From NCBI GenBank assembly GCA_026786225.1, contig JAJAYN010000146.1, positions 1-5,728 of the forward strand: a stretch of 5,728 nucleotides of DNA, read 5' to 3'. Below, piece after piece: positions 1 to 5,728 of the stretch (position 1 is the stretch's first letter; each line of letters opens with the position of its first letter). This DNA is from Burkholderiales bacterium. GTDB taxonomy: Bacteria; Pseudomonadota; Gammaproteobacteria; Burkholderiales; Usitatibacteraceae. Below the pieces are notes generated by a model that saw only the letters and a program-made list of their open reading frames with translations, was not told the DNA's origin and made no database searches. A program made the translations under genes and the position numbers.

Positions 1-1037
1 GCTGTCCAACGAATGCCAAGCAGTCCTTGCTGGTCACGACGATCCCCGATGCGCTGGACCGCGGCATGACACTTGTTCATTCGGCGCGCGCGGAAAAACT
101 CGCATCGCGCTATGGGCAAATTACCAGTCTTGTTGCGTTCGGGATGGCGATGGATGGCGTTGGCGTGAATACAGCCGCTGGACCATATCGCATTTTCGTC
201 AAAGCTCGACATTGTGTACTCGCAGGCGGTGCGATCAACAATCCAGGCCTGATGCTGCGTTCAAAATTGCCCGATCCGCACGGCACGCTGGGCAAGCGCA
301 CCTTTCTGCATCCCTCGCCAGTAAGCGCTGCGATCATGGATGAAAGGGTCGAAGCTTATACCGGTGCGCCGCAATCGATCTACTCCGACCATTTTCTCGA
401 TACGATGCCACACGATGGACCGATAGGCTTCAAGCTCGAAGCACCGCCGATACATCCGATTCTGGCTGGCATCACGCTACAAGGCTTTGGTGTTGAACAT
501 GCGATGTGGATGAAGCGATTGCCGAACATGCACGTCGCCATTGCACTTTTGCGAGACGGTTTCCATCCAGAAAGCATCGGAGGCCGGGTCGCCATTCGCA
601 ATGATGGCAGCCCGATTCTCGACTATCGCATCAGCGACTATGTGTGGGCGGGTGCACGGCATGCACTGCTGGTGATGGCGGAAGTCCAGTTCGCAGCAGG
701 TGCGAAGATCGTCATGCCGCTACATGAAGACGCGAAGCCCTATCGAAATTGGAATGATGCAAAGCGCGCGATCAATACGATGGCGATGCAAACCTTGCGT
801 ACCCGTGTCTCGAGTGCCCATGTGATGGGCGGCTGCACGATGGGCACGGACGAGCGCACTTCCGTGACACGCAGCGATGGAAGGCATCATCAGCTGGAAA
901 ACCTGTGGGTATTTGATGGATCGGTGTTCCCGACATCCATCGGCGCGAACCCACAGTTATCGATCTATGCGATGGTGGCCCGCAATGCCGCAGCTCTGGC
1001 AGAGTTGCTTACCAAACCCGCAGCACTTGTGGCGTAA
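1..1037 (+). CDS. GMC-family FAD-dependent oxidoreductase, C-terminal part (5' end outside window)
   Basis: The reading frame is already open at the window edge (first whole codon at base 3, beginning CPTNAKQS) and ends at TAA 1035-1037, so about 344 residues are visible. GMC enzymes use FAD to oxidise alcohols, sugars or sterols. Visible family marks are the CPTNAK segment, the FAD-contacting CVLAGGAINNPGLMLRS stretch, and the C-terminal substrate domain with AHVMGGCTMG and LWVFDGSVFPTSIGANPQLS. The His codon at 819-821 and Asn codon at 948-950 match the usual GMC catalytic His/Asn pair. The N-terminal dinucleotide-binding GxGxxG region, roughly 180-200 residues in typical members, must lie upstream. 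The substrate cannot be told from this fragment. The S10 peptidase gene follows after 15 bases, so the two are probably cotranscribed. Family call is firm; specific function is open. Confidence 0.93.
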   Translation, partial: CPTNAKQSLLVTTIPDALDRGMTLVHSARAEKLASRYGQITSLVAFGMAMDGVGVNTAAGPYRIFVKARHCVLAGGAINNPGLMLRSKLPDPHGTLGKRTFLHPSPVSAAIMDERVEAYTGAPQSIYSDHFLDTMPHDGPIGFKLEAPPIHPILAGITLQGFGVEHAMWMKRLPNMHVAIALLRDGFHPESIGGRVAIRNDGSPILDYRISDYVWAGARHALLVMAEVQFAAGAKIVMPLHEDAKPYRNWNDAKRAINTMAMQTLRTRVSSAHVMGGCTMGTDERTSVTRSDGRHHQLENLWVFDGSVFPTSIGANPQLSIYAMVARNAAALAELLTKPAALVA

Positions 1038-1052
1038 GACATTTTCGGGATA

Positions 1053-2570
1053 ATGTCCAATTGCATCCCTACCCTACAAGAACCTATGCCAAGCGAAAAA
1101 ATTGATCCCGCCAGCAAAGACATCACGCCATCAAAACCCATTCCCACGGACAACATCGTTGTTACTAAACACAAAGCGCGCATCAACGGCGAGACGATCG
1201 CCTACACGGTGACGTGCGGCACGGTGGTGCTAAAGGAGGACGCCGAAAAAGACGGTAACCGTGAAGCGGAAAAACCACGTGCCAGCATCTTTTTCATGGC
1301 CTATACCAGGGATGCGGTAAAGGATGTCGCCAAGCGGCCGCTGACGTTTTCATTCAATGGTGGACCCGGATCGTCGAGCGTGTGGCTGCACTTGGGCGTA
1401 CTCGGGCCCAAACGCGTGAAGCTCGACGATGAGGGTAATGCCGGGCCGCCGCCGTATCAATTGGTCGATAACGACTTCTCTCTGCTGAGTGAAACTGACC
1501 TCGTGTTTATCGACCCGGTCGGCACGGGCTACAGCCGAATGGTCGATGGCGAGAGCGTGAAGGAGTTTCATAATTACAAGCGCGACCTGGAGAGTGTCGG
1601 AGAATTTATTCGCCTCTATACTTCGCGCCACTTGCGCTGGGCGTCGCCAAAATTTATCGCCGGTGAGTCTTACGGTACGACGCGCGCTGCGGGACTTTCA
1701 AGTCTGCTGCAGGAAAAGTACGGTCTTTATGTGAACGGTTTGCTGCTAATCTCGACGGCACTCGATTTTTCGACATTCAGATTTATGGTCGGCCATGACC
1801 TTTCCCACGCACTATTCTTGCCGACGTATGCAGCGACGGCCTGGTACCACAAGAAACTCGACAAGTCTTTGCAGGCCAAGCCGTTACGCGCGTTTCTGGA
1901 CGAGGTTGAAGCCTTTGTCGAAACGGAATACAACGCGGCGCTTTTCCAGGGCGACAAATTACCACCGGCAAGACGTGCAGCGATAGCCAAAAAAATTAGC
2001 CACTACACGGGCCTCTCGGTTGCCTATATCGAGCAAACCAATTTGCGTATCAGCATCCATCGCTTTTGCAAGGAACTGTGTCGGGATGAACACCGCACCG
2101 TTGGGCGGCTGGACAGCCGCTTCAAAGGTATCGACCGAGACGCGGCCGGCGAAAATTTTGAGTATGATCCGGCGCACAGCAACCTCGATGGTGCATACGC
2201 AGCCTGCCTCAATGACTACGTGCGCCGTGAACTCAAGTTTGAAAGCGACACGCCCTACAAAATTATTTCCCAGCTCTACCTGACGTGGAATTTCGGTGCC
2301 GACAATCAGCACTTGAACGTTGCGGAGACCTTGCGGAAAGCCATGAACATGAATCCGCACATGAAGGTGTATGTCGGTTCAGGCTATTTTGATCTGGCCA
2401 CGCCGCATTTCGCCACCGACTTTGTGTTGAATCACATGGCGTTGGACAAGAGTCTCGCCGCTAATCTCGATCTGCATTATTACGAAGCCGGACACATGAT
2501 GTATATCCATATGCCGTCACTGAAGGCACAGGCGAAGCATTTGCGGGATTTTGTGAAAAAGGCCAAGTAA
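1053..2570 (+). CDS. Peptidase S10 family serine carboxypeptidase homologue, no signal peptide
   Basis: S10 enzymes remove C-terminal amino acids with a Ser-Asp-His triad on an alpha/beta-hydrolase fold. In this 505-residue protein the triad is visible: Ser206 in GESYG, Asp447 in GSGYFDLATP and His481 in EAGHMMY. FNGGPGSSS (101-109) is the family oxyanion/carboxylate-binding motif; Asn102 and Glu205 align with residues that bind the substrate carboxylate in yeast carboxypeptidase Y. The N-terminus (about residues 1-75) is polar and lysine-rich with no hydrophobic core. The TAA of the preceding GMC gene lies in the same frame only five codons before this ATG, so no longer leader is possible. 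A second ATG at 1086 would shorten it by 11 residues; neither start has a good ribosome-binding site (only CGGGA at 1046-1050, too close to 1053). Likely cotranscribed with the GMC gene. Peptidase specificity is not predictable. Confidence 0.93.
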   Translation: MSNCIPTLQEPMPSEKIDPASKDITPSKPIPTDNIVVTKHKARINGETIAYTVTCGTVVLKEDAEKDGNREAEKPRASIFFMAYTRDAVKDVAKRPLTFSFNGGPGSSSVWLHLGVLGPKRVKLDDEGNAGPPPYQLVDNDFSLLSETDLVFIDPVGTGYSRMVDGESVKEFHNYKRDLESVGEFIRLYTSRHLRWASPKFIAGESYGTTRAAGLSSLLQEKYGLYVNGLLLISTALDFSTFRFMVGHDLSHALFLPTYAATAWYHKKLDKSLQAKPLRAFLDEVEAFVETEYNAALFQGDKLPPARRAAIAKKISHYTGLSVAYIEQTNLRISIHRFCKELCRDEHRTVGRLDSRFKGIDRDAAGENFEYDPAHSNLDGAYAACLNDYVRRELKFESDTPYKIISQLYLTWNFGADNQHLNVAETLRKAMNMNPHMKVYVGSGYFDLATPHFATDFVLNHMALDKSLAANLDLHYYEAGHMMYIHMPSLKAQAKHLRDFVKKAK

Positions 2571-2683
2571 GTCAGCCGTCAAAGCCCGAAAGACAAACCC
2601 CGCTATTGACGCGGCTCTTCAGACATTTTCCTGCCAGGAGGCGCGCCGATACCAGGGTTTCAATTTTCAGGTATGCCGCACAG
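2571..2683. other. Convergent intergenic gap, no clear terminator
   Basis: This is the gap between the 3' ends of the + strand S10 gene and the - strand broken membrane-protein gene. A terminator for each would be expected, but I find only very short inverted repeats (for example TCCTG-C-CAGGA at 2629-2639) without T-runs on either strand. The open frame on the + strand across this gap shows no recognisable protein and overlaps the membrane gene antisense. Confidence 0.5.
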
Positions 2684-3038
2684 TTAGCGGTTCAACCACG
2701 TCACAGTGACGCCCATCAGCAACATGCCAATCGTGTCAAACACGATTTGTTGCGCAACCAGGTCAGACGGCACGGGTTGCACAGCGAAGTAGATCAAAAA
2801 CACGGGGATCGTTGAAACCACGGCAATGGCCGCGCCGATAAATCCACGTGAGGCCAATCCCGATAAGAAGGTGCGCCAGCAGCATGTAGCCAAATTGGCC
2901 TTGCTGCTGTGACGCCGGGCGATAGAGTTGCGGCAGTCGCGCATAGTCGTTTTGCAATGCCAGCGCGTGCACCAGAAATCCTTGCATCAACGAGGCAAAC
3001 CCCATCACCAGCGATGAAACGATGAATTTTGTATTCAT
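2684..3038 (-). pseudogene. Small multi-pass membrane protein gene, frameshifted
   Basis: Two overlapping minus-strand frames read as one protein. Frame one starts at ATG 3038-3036 (MNTKFIVSSL...) behind a strong GGGAGGAG ribosome-binding site and makes sense through ALALQNDYARLPQLYR to LIGIGLTWIYRRG, ending at about 2829. Frame two takes over at about 2836 (GAAIAVVSTIP...), continues through IYFAVQPVPSDLVAQQIVFD to TVTWLNR, and stops at TAA 2686-2684. Read through, frame one would instead run into an arginine- and cysteine-rich tail unlike a membrane protein. I recall intact relatives, unnamed proteins of about 130-140 residues with four membrane segments, carrying roughly ten more residues between the RRG and AAIA points, so bases seem lost here. 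Hydrophobic segments: residues 5-28 and 50-67 of part one, 2-20 and 34-49 of part two. Function unknown. A sequencing error is possible. Confidence 0.75.
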
Positions 3039-3044
3039 TGGCTG

Positions 3045-3052
3045 CTCCTCCC
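3045..3052 (-). promoter_or_regulatory. Strong ribosome-binding site for the broken membrane-protein gene
   Basis: The minus strand reads GGGAGGAG, six bases before the ATG at 3038. It is the best Shine-Dalgarno match in the window and fixes the start of the frameshifted gene, showing that the gene was translated in the recent past. Confidence 0.8.
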
Positions 3053-3062
3053 ATTGGAATGT

Positions 3063-3079
3063 GGGAATAGTCTATTCCC
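3063..3079. repeat. Perfect 17-base inverted repeat, possible operator
   Basis: GGGAATAG-T-CTATTCCC has two exact 8-base arms around one central base. It sits in the 62-base gap between the msrA stop and the start of the broken membrane-protein gene, 11 bases upstream of that gene's ribosome-binding site. A weak sigma70-like match on the minus strand (TTGCGC, 18 bases, TAGACT) would put the -10 element inside the palindrome, as expected for a repressor site. As RNA it could form only a 7-base stem with a 3-base loop and has no following T-run, so a terminator for msrA is less likely. The binding protein is unknown. Confidence 0.5.
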
Positions 3080-3100
3080 CATCGGCAGGGGGGCGCAATA

Positions 3101-3742
3101 TCAATGCCCCGCTTTGTCGCCCCACAACTCTTTCAGCCGCGCGTCGCGACCGCAGCCCTGACGATAAAAACGATAGCGCACCGGATTTTTCAGGTAATAG
3201 TCCTGATGGTAGTCCTCTGCGGCGTAAAAGGTCGTGGCAGCCGTAATCTCAGACACAATCGGTGCTTTGAATGGCTTGCTCTTGTCCAACGCAGCTTTGG
3301 ACGCGTCTGCCGCTTTCCTCTGCGCATCATCATGATAAAAAATTCCACTGCGATACTGCGTGCCGGCATCGCAAAACTGGCGGTTGGCCGCCGTTGGGTC
3401 GATGTTGTGCCAAAACACATCGAGCAGTTTTTCGTAGGTAACCTTGGCGGGGTCATAAACGATCTGTACCGCCTCAGTGTGACCGGTCCTGCCGCTGGAA
3501 ACCTCCTGATAGGTCGGGTCTTTCCTGGTGCCGCCAATATAGCCGGAGGTCGTTGAAATCACGCCATCAAGCACGTCGAACGGCCCTTCCATGCACCAGA
3601 AGCATCCACCGGCAAATGTGGCAACGGCTGTTACTGCTGGTTTACCTTTGGCTGCAGGCGCGGTGGATTGTGCGTCCGCCGTTGTGAAGTTCGATACACC
3701 GATAGCGGCCAGCAGGATGATGCGGGATAACGTCTTTAGCAC
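3101..3742 (-). CDS. msrA: Peptide methionine-S-sulfoxide reductase MsrA, exported form
   Basis: MsrA reduces methionine-S-sulfoxide in proteins back to methionine. This 213-residue protein carries the active-site motif GGCFWCMEG with nucleophile Cys47 and a second Cys50; Cys197 in RQGCGRD near the C-terminus is the likely resolving cysteine. Other conserved blocks are SGYIGG, GHTEAVQIVYDP, FWHNIDPTAANRQFCDAGTQYRSGIFYH and EDYHQDYY. Residues 1-24 look like a Sec signal peptide: Lys3 and Arg7, a hydrophobic core, then Ala-Asp-Ala before Gln25, so the enzyme should work in the periplasm and would need an exported or membrane-linked electron donor; none is seen here. The start is GTG 3742-3740, supported by GAGGAA six bases upstream. 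It is divergent from the phzF-like gene and lies 62 bases upstream of the broken membrane-protein gene on the same strand. Confidence 0.96.
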   Translation of the reverse strand: MLKTLSRIILLAAIGVSNFTTADAQSTAPAAKGKPAVTAVATFAGGCFWCMEGPFDVLDGVISTTSGYIGGTRKDPTYQEVSSGRTGHTEAVQIVYDPAKVTYEKLLDVFWHNIDPTAANRQFCDAGTQYRSGIFYHDDAQRKAADASKAALDKSKPFKAPIVSEITAATTFYAAEDYHQDYYLKNPVRYRFYRQGCGRDARLKELWGDKAGH

Positions 3743-3747
3743 GGCTG

Positions 3748-3753
3748 TTCCTC
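3748..3753 (-). promoter_or_regulatory. Ribosome-binding site selecting the GTG start of msrA
   Basis: The minus strand reads GAGGAA with six bases before GTG 3742-3740. The nearby ATG at 3761-3759 is in another frame, so this site together with the signal peptide that follows decides the unusual GTG start. Confidence 0.8.
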
Positions 3754-3922
3754 GTAAACATGTTGTTGGGTCATAAGTCGAAATGCACGGGTCAACCTTG
3801 CATTTCAGTTGGCTTTTCCGTTCATCAGATACGGCGCTGCAACAGCGTTGGTTTCATCGGTTATGCTGTTCCTTGTAGCGAAGTCAGCCTCGCTTTCAGA
3901 CCAAACTCTACCCCAATCGTTC
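3754..3922. promoter_or_regulatory. Divergent intergenic region between msrA and the phzF-like gene
   Basis: Promoters for both directions should lie here. On the + strand the best weak match is GCAACA (3839-3844), 17 bases, TATGCT (3862-3867), about 55 bases before the phzF ATG. On the - strand a TTGACC hexamer is present but has no -10 partner at normal spacing. No operator-like palindrome stands out. The + strand frame is open back to a TTG at 3809 and would encode a hydrophobic leader before the PhzF domain. Confidence 0.3.
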
Positions 3923-4765
3923 ATGCGCACTTATCCATACCGACTCGTCAATGTCTTCGCCGAATCCGTTTTCGGCGGCAATCCGCTCTGCGTATTTGAG
4001 ACCGGCGAGGGCCTCAGCGATACCGAGATGCAGGCACTGGCCCTGCAATTCAATCTCTCTGAAACCACCTTTATCCTCCCCACGGACGGCGCGACCGCTC
4101 GGGTAAGAATATTCACGCCGACGTTCGAAATGGCGTTTGCGGGGCATCCGACGCTGGGTTCTGCGCATGTGGTACGTGAATTGCGCAATGCGGGCGACGA
4201 AATTTCACTCGAGATGAAAGCGGGATTGATCCCCGTCACGGCAGCGGGCGACCGGTGGACTTTGCGTGCCAATGCGCCCACATTTCGCGACGTTGCGCTA
4301 TCGACGACAGAATTGGCTACTGTGCTTGGTTTGGCACCATCCGACCTGTTTCCACATGCCATGTGGGTAAATACGGGTTCCGAGCAACTCATCATTGCCT
4401 TGACCAGCGCAGATGCCGTACGGCGTACCGCGCCTAAAGCCGACCTTCTGGCCGAAATTGCGAGCGAAGCGGGCCGCTCGATGGCCTATGTATTCGCACC
4501 CAATGGCGAGGGCAAGCTGCTATCGCGCTTTTTCTTCCTCAAGCATGGCGGCATTGTCGAAGACCCGGGCACAGGTTCTGCCACGGCCAATTTGGGAGGC
4601 TGGTACATCGGAACAAACGCGACGTTGCCCTTTGCGGTCAGCATCGATCAGGGCGAAGCCGTCAACCGCGCTTGCCGCATCGGACTGGAAGTCGATGCGA
4701 ACAAGCAGATATTTGTGAGTGGGCGTGTCATCGAAATTGGACGCGGCAGCGTAACGCTACCGTAG
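3923..4765 (+). CDS. PhzF family isomerase/epimerase-like protein
   Basis: PhzF proteins have a diaminopimelate-epimerase-like double fold; the name member isomerises dihydro-hydroxyanthranilate in phenazine synthesis, but most relatives have unknown substrates. From ATG 3923 the protein has 280 residues, normal for the family, and begins at the usual point (YRLVNVFAESVFGGNPLCVF). Visible motifs are GGNP (18-21), NLSETTF with the likely catalytic Glu47, FTPTFEMAFAGHPTLGSAH (64-82), EDPGTGSA (213-220) and the QGEAVNRACRI segment (243-253). The frame is open upstream to a TTG at 3809 and an ATG at 3863, but those additions are not part of the family fold and lack ribosome-binding sites; 3923 also lacks a clear one. 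No other phenazine genes are present, so phenazine production should not be inferred. It forms a unit with the GNAT gene nine bases downstream. Confidence 0.92.
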   Translation: MRTYPYRLVNVFAESVFGGNPLCVFETGEGLSDTEMQALALQFNLSETTFILPTDGATARVRIFTPTFEMAFAGHPTLGSAHVVRELRNAGDEISLEMKAGLIPVTAAGDRWTLRANAPTFRDVALSTTELATVLGLAPSDLFPHAMWVNTGSEQLIIALTSADAVRRTAPKADLLAEIASEAGRSMAYVFAPNGEGKLLSRFFFLKHGGIVEDPGTGSATANLGGWYIGTNATLPFAVSIDQGEAVNRACRIGLEVDANKQIFVSGRVIEIGRGSVTLP

Positions 4766-4774
4766 TTTCGACCA

Positions 4775-5284
4775 ATGAATGTCCTTGAAACCGAGCGCCT
4801 GCAGTTACGTCGGCTCATTGTCGATGATGCACCCTTCATCCTTGAACTCCTGAATGACCCGGCATGGTTGCGATTTATCGGTGATCGCGGTGTACGAACA
4901 GTTGATGGGGCGGGCAAATACATCTTGAATGGGCCTGTTGCAATGTATGAACAGCTCGGCTTTGGCCTTTACCTGACCGAACGAAAATCCGACCGCGTGC
5001 CACTGGGCATCTGTGGACTGATTAAAAGAGACGGCCTGGCCGATGTCGATATCGGCTTCGCGTTTCTCCCACAATTTCGCCGTGGCGGTTATGCAACCGA
5101 GGCGGCGATGGCGACCATGGAATATGGTCGGCGCGCCTTTGGCCTAAAGCGCATCGTTGGCATTACGTCGCCGGATAACGACTCATCGATCAGACTTCTT
5201 GAAAAAATCGGCTTGAGATATGAACGCCTGGTGCAACTTCCCAAGGCAGACGCGGAGTCGATGTTGTTTGCGTGGGACGCGTGA
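4775..5284 (+). CDS. GNAT family N-acetyltransferase (RimJ/RimL-like)
   Basis: This 169-residue protein should transfer an acetyl group from acetyl-CoA to an amine of an unknown substrate. It opens with LETERLQLRRL, the standard beginning of the RimJ/RimL-type subgroup. Strand IDIGFAFLP-like residues VDIGFAFLPQ (91-100) lead into the acetyl-CoA pyrophosphate-binding loop QFRRGGYATEA (100-110), followed by LKRIVGITSPDNDSSIRLLEKIGL (124-147), the usual region B with its Asn-x-x-Ser helix. Length fits a single complete domain. The ATG lies nine bases after the phzF stop and has no Shine-Dalgarno sequence, which suggests cotranscription and translational coupling. The pair may act on the same small molecule, but this is only inferred from spacing. 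Ribosomal-protein acetylation cannot be assumed. Confidence 0.93.
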   Translation: MNVLETERLQLRRLIVDDAPFILELLNDPAWLRFIGDRGVRTVDGAGKYILNGPVAMYEQLGFGLYLTERKSDRVPLGICGLIKRDGLADVDIGFAFLPQFRRGGYATEAAMATMEYGRRAFGLKRIVGITSPDNDSSIRLLEKIGLRYERLVQLPKADAESMLFAWDA

Positions 5285-5301
5285 TTTTGACGAACAAAAT
5301 C
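5283..5301. repeat. Short inverted repeat at the end of the GNAT gene
   Basis: GATTTTG-ACGAA-CAAAATC is a perfect 7-base stem with a 5-base loop starting in the GNAT stop codon. The stem is A/T-rich and no T-run follows on the + strand, so it is at best a weak or processing-type 3' end, not a canonical intrinsic terminator. Confidence 0.3.
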
Positions 5302-5396
5302 GAAAACGCTAGCACTGGTGCGGATTTCCAGACCTTTATGCCTCAAAACGCCCGTAGATATTAGAGTTTGATAGCGAAGTGCTCTGAAAGCGAATG

Positions 5397-5728
5397 ATGC
5401 CAAAACGAACAGAAGGCAAACAACACGTTCACCCTTCCGACCTGCGCGGCGCGAGCCGCCTTGCCATCGACGCGACCATTGGCTTGACTAACCTGGTCGA
5501 GACCATGCACCGCAATATTTCAGGCATGCCGGGCATCCTTGGCACCCCCCTTGAAGACCCAACACGCGGCATTACCGGTTTTGTCTACCGCAGTATTCGC
5601 GGTGTCACACGCGCGGTAGGTGGCGGACTCGACCTCGCGCTCGGACAAGTGGTTGAGCTGGTCAAGCAAGAGTCGCCGTCGAGCGCGCGCGAAGCGGTGG
5701 TTTCGGCGCTCAATGGTGTGCTCGGCGA
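5397..5728 (+). CDS. N-terminal part of a probable alpha/beta hydrolase (3' end outside window)
   Basis: An open frame runs from tandem ATG codons (5394 and 5397) to the window end, giving 110 residues from 5397. An in-frame TGA at 5385-5387 bounds the start; GAAAG at 5386-5390 lies six bases before 5397 and favours that ATG. The segment has no signal peptide. It reads HPSDLRGASRLAIDATIGLTNLVETMH, then DPTRGITGFVYRSIRGVTRAVGGGLDLAL and a helix-rich stretch ending ALNGVLG. I recall this N-terminal region from proteobacterial esterase/lipase-like alpha/beta hydrolases, where the catalytic domain follows, but no catalytic Ser, Asp or His motif is inside the window, so the function is inferred from memory. 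Codon use with G/C-ending third positions and a coherent amphipathic protein support it as a real gene. It follows the GNAT gene by 112 bases. Confidence 0.8.
   Translation, partial: MPKRTEGKQHVHPSDLRGASRLAIDATIGLTNLVETMHRNISGMPGILGTPLEDPTRGITGFVYRSIRGVTRAVGGGLDLALGQVVELVKQESPSSAREAVVSALNGVLG

Noticed and set aside
1959..2360. A 133-codon open frame on the minus strand inside the S10 gene
   Set aside because: It lies wholly antisense to strongly conserved S10 sequence, resembles no family I know and has no separate signal; it is a codon-bias shadow.
2606..2815. A + strand open frame after the S10 gene
   Set aside because: Arginine/histidine-rich low-information translation, antisense to the second half of the membrane-protein gene, with no ribosome-binding site worth noting.
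3104..3556. A 150-codon + strand open frame opposite msrA
   Set aside because: Exactly antisense to conserved MsrA motifs and therefore a shadow.
3931..4395. A 154-codon minus-strand open frame inside the phzF-like gene
   Set aside because: Antisense to the catalytic half of PhzF, serine/arginine-rich and without a recognisable domain.
3923..4765. Phenazine biosynthesis
   Set aside because: Only a PhzF-like protein is present; no phzA-E or phzG genes are seen, and most PhzF relatives are outside phenazine clusters.
5287..5315. TTGACG after the GNAT gene as a promoter for the last gene
   Set aside because: No acceptable -10 hexamer at 16-18 bases; the match is to the -35 only and it lies in the inverted repeat.
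1..5728. Mobile element, CRISPR, toxin-antitoxin or phage defence system
   Set aside because: No transposase, integrase, terminal repeats, spaced direct repeats or defence-type domains were visible on either strand.

Overview
The window is a stretch of ordinary-looking bacterial chromosome, moderately GC-rich, with densely packed genes. Protein flavour (a GMC oxidoreductase, a bacterial S10 carboxypeptidase, an exported MsrA, a PhzF protein, and an N-terminal domain I associate with proteobacterial alpha/beta hydrolases) suggests a beta- or gammaproteobacterium. This is recalled family resemblance, not a search, so the taxonomic call is weak. I see no rRNA, tRNA, CRISPR array, insertion sequence, integrase or phage gene.

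Layout. On the + strand, positions 1-1037 hold the C-terminal two thirds of a GMC-family flavoprotein oxidoreductase cut by the window edge. After only 15 bases comes a complete S10 serine carypeptidase-like protein (a serine carboxypeptidase homologue, 1053-2570) with all its catalytic residues but no signal peptide. On the - strand, convergent with these, lie a small multi-pass membrane protein gene broken by a frameshift (2684-3038) and, upstream of it, a complete exported MsrA methionine sulfoxide reductase with a GTG start (3101-3742). A perfect 17-base inverted repeat lies between those two. Divergent from msrA, a PhzF-like isomerase (3923-4765) and a GNAT acetyltransferase (4775-5284) form a tight two-gene unit. 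The window ends inside the start of another + strand gene (from 5397), probably an alpha/beta hydrolase.

How the genes fit together. The GMC and S10 genes are probably cotranscribed, as are phzF and the GNAT gene, but no shared pathway can be read from them. MsrA repairs oxidised methionine in exported proteins; its minus-strand neighbour is a membrane protein of unknown role. I do not see a convincing new multi-gene system. The best leads are the frameshifted membrane protein, whose junction fits a deletion between short direct repeats, and the palindrome in front of it.
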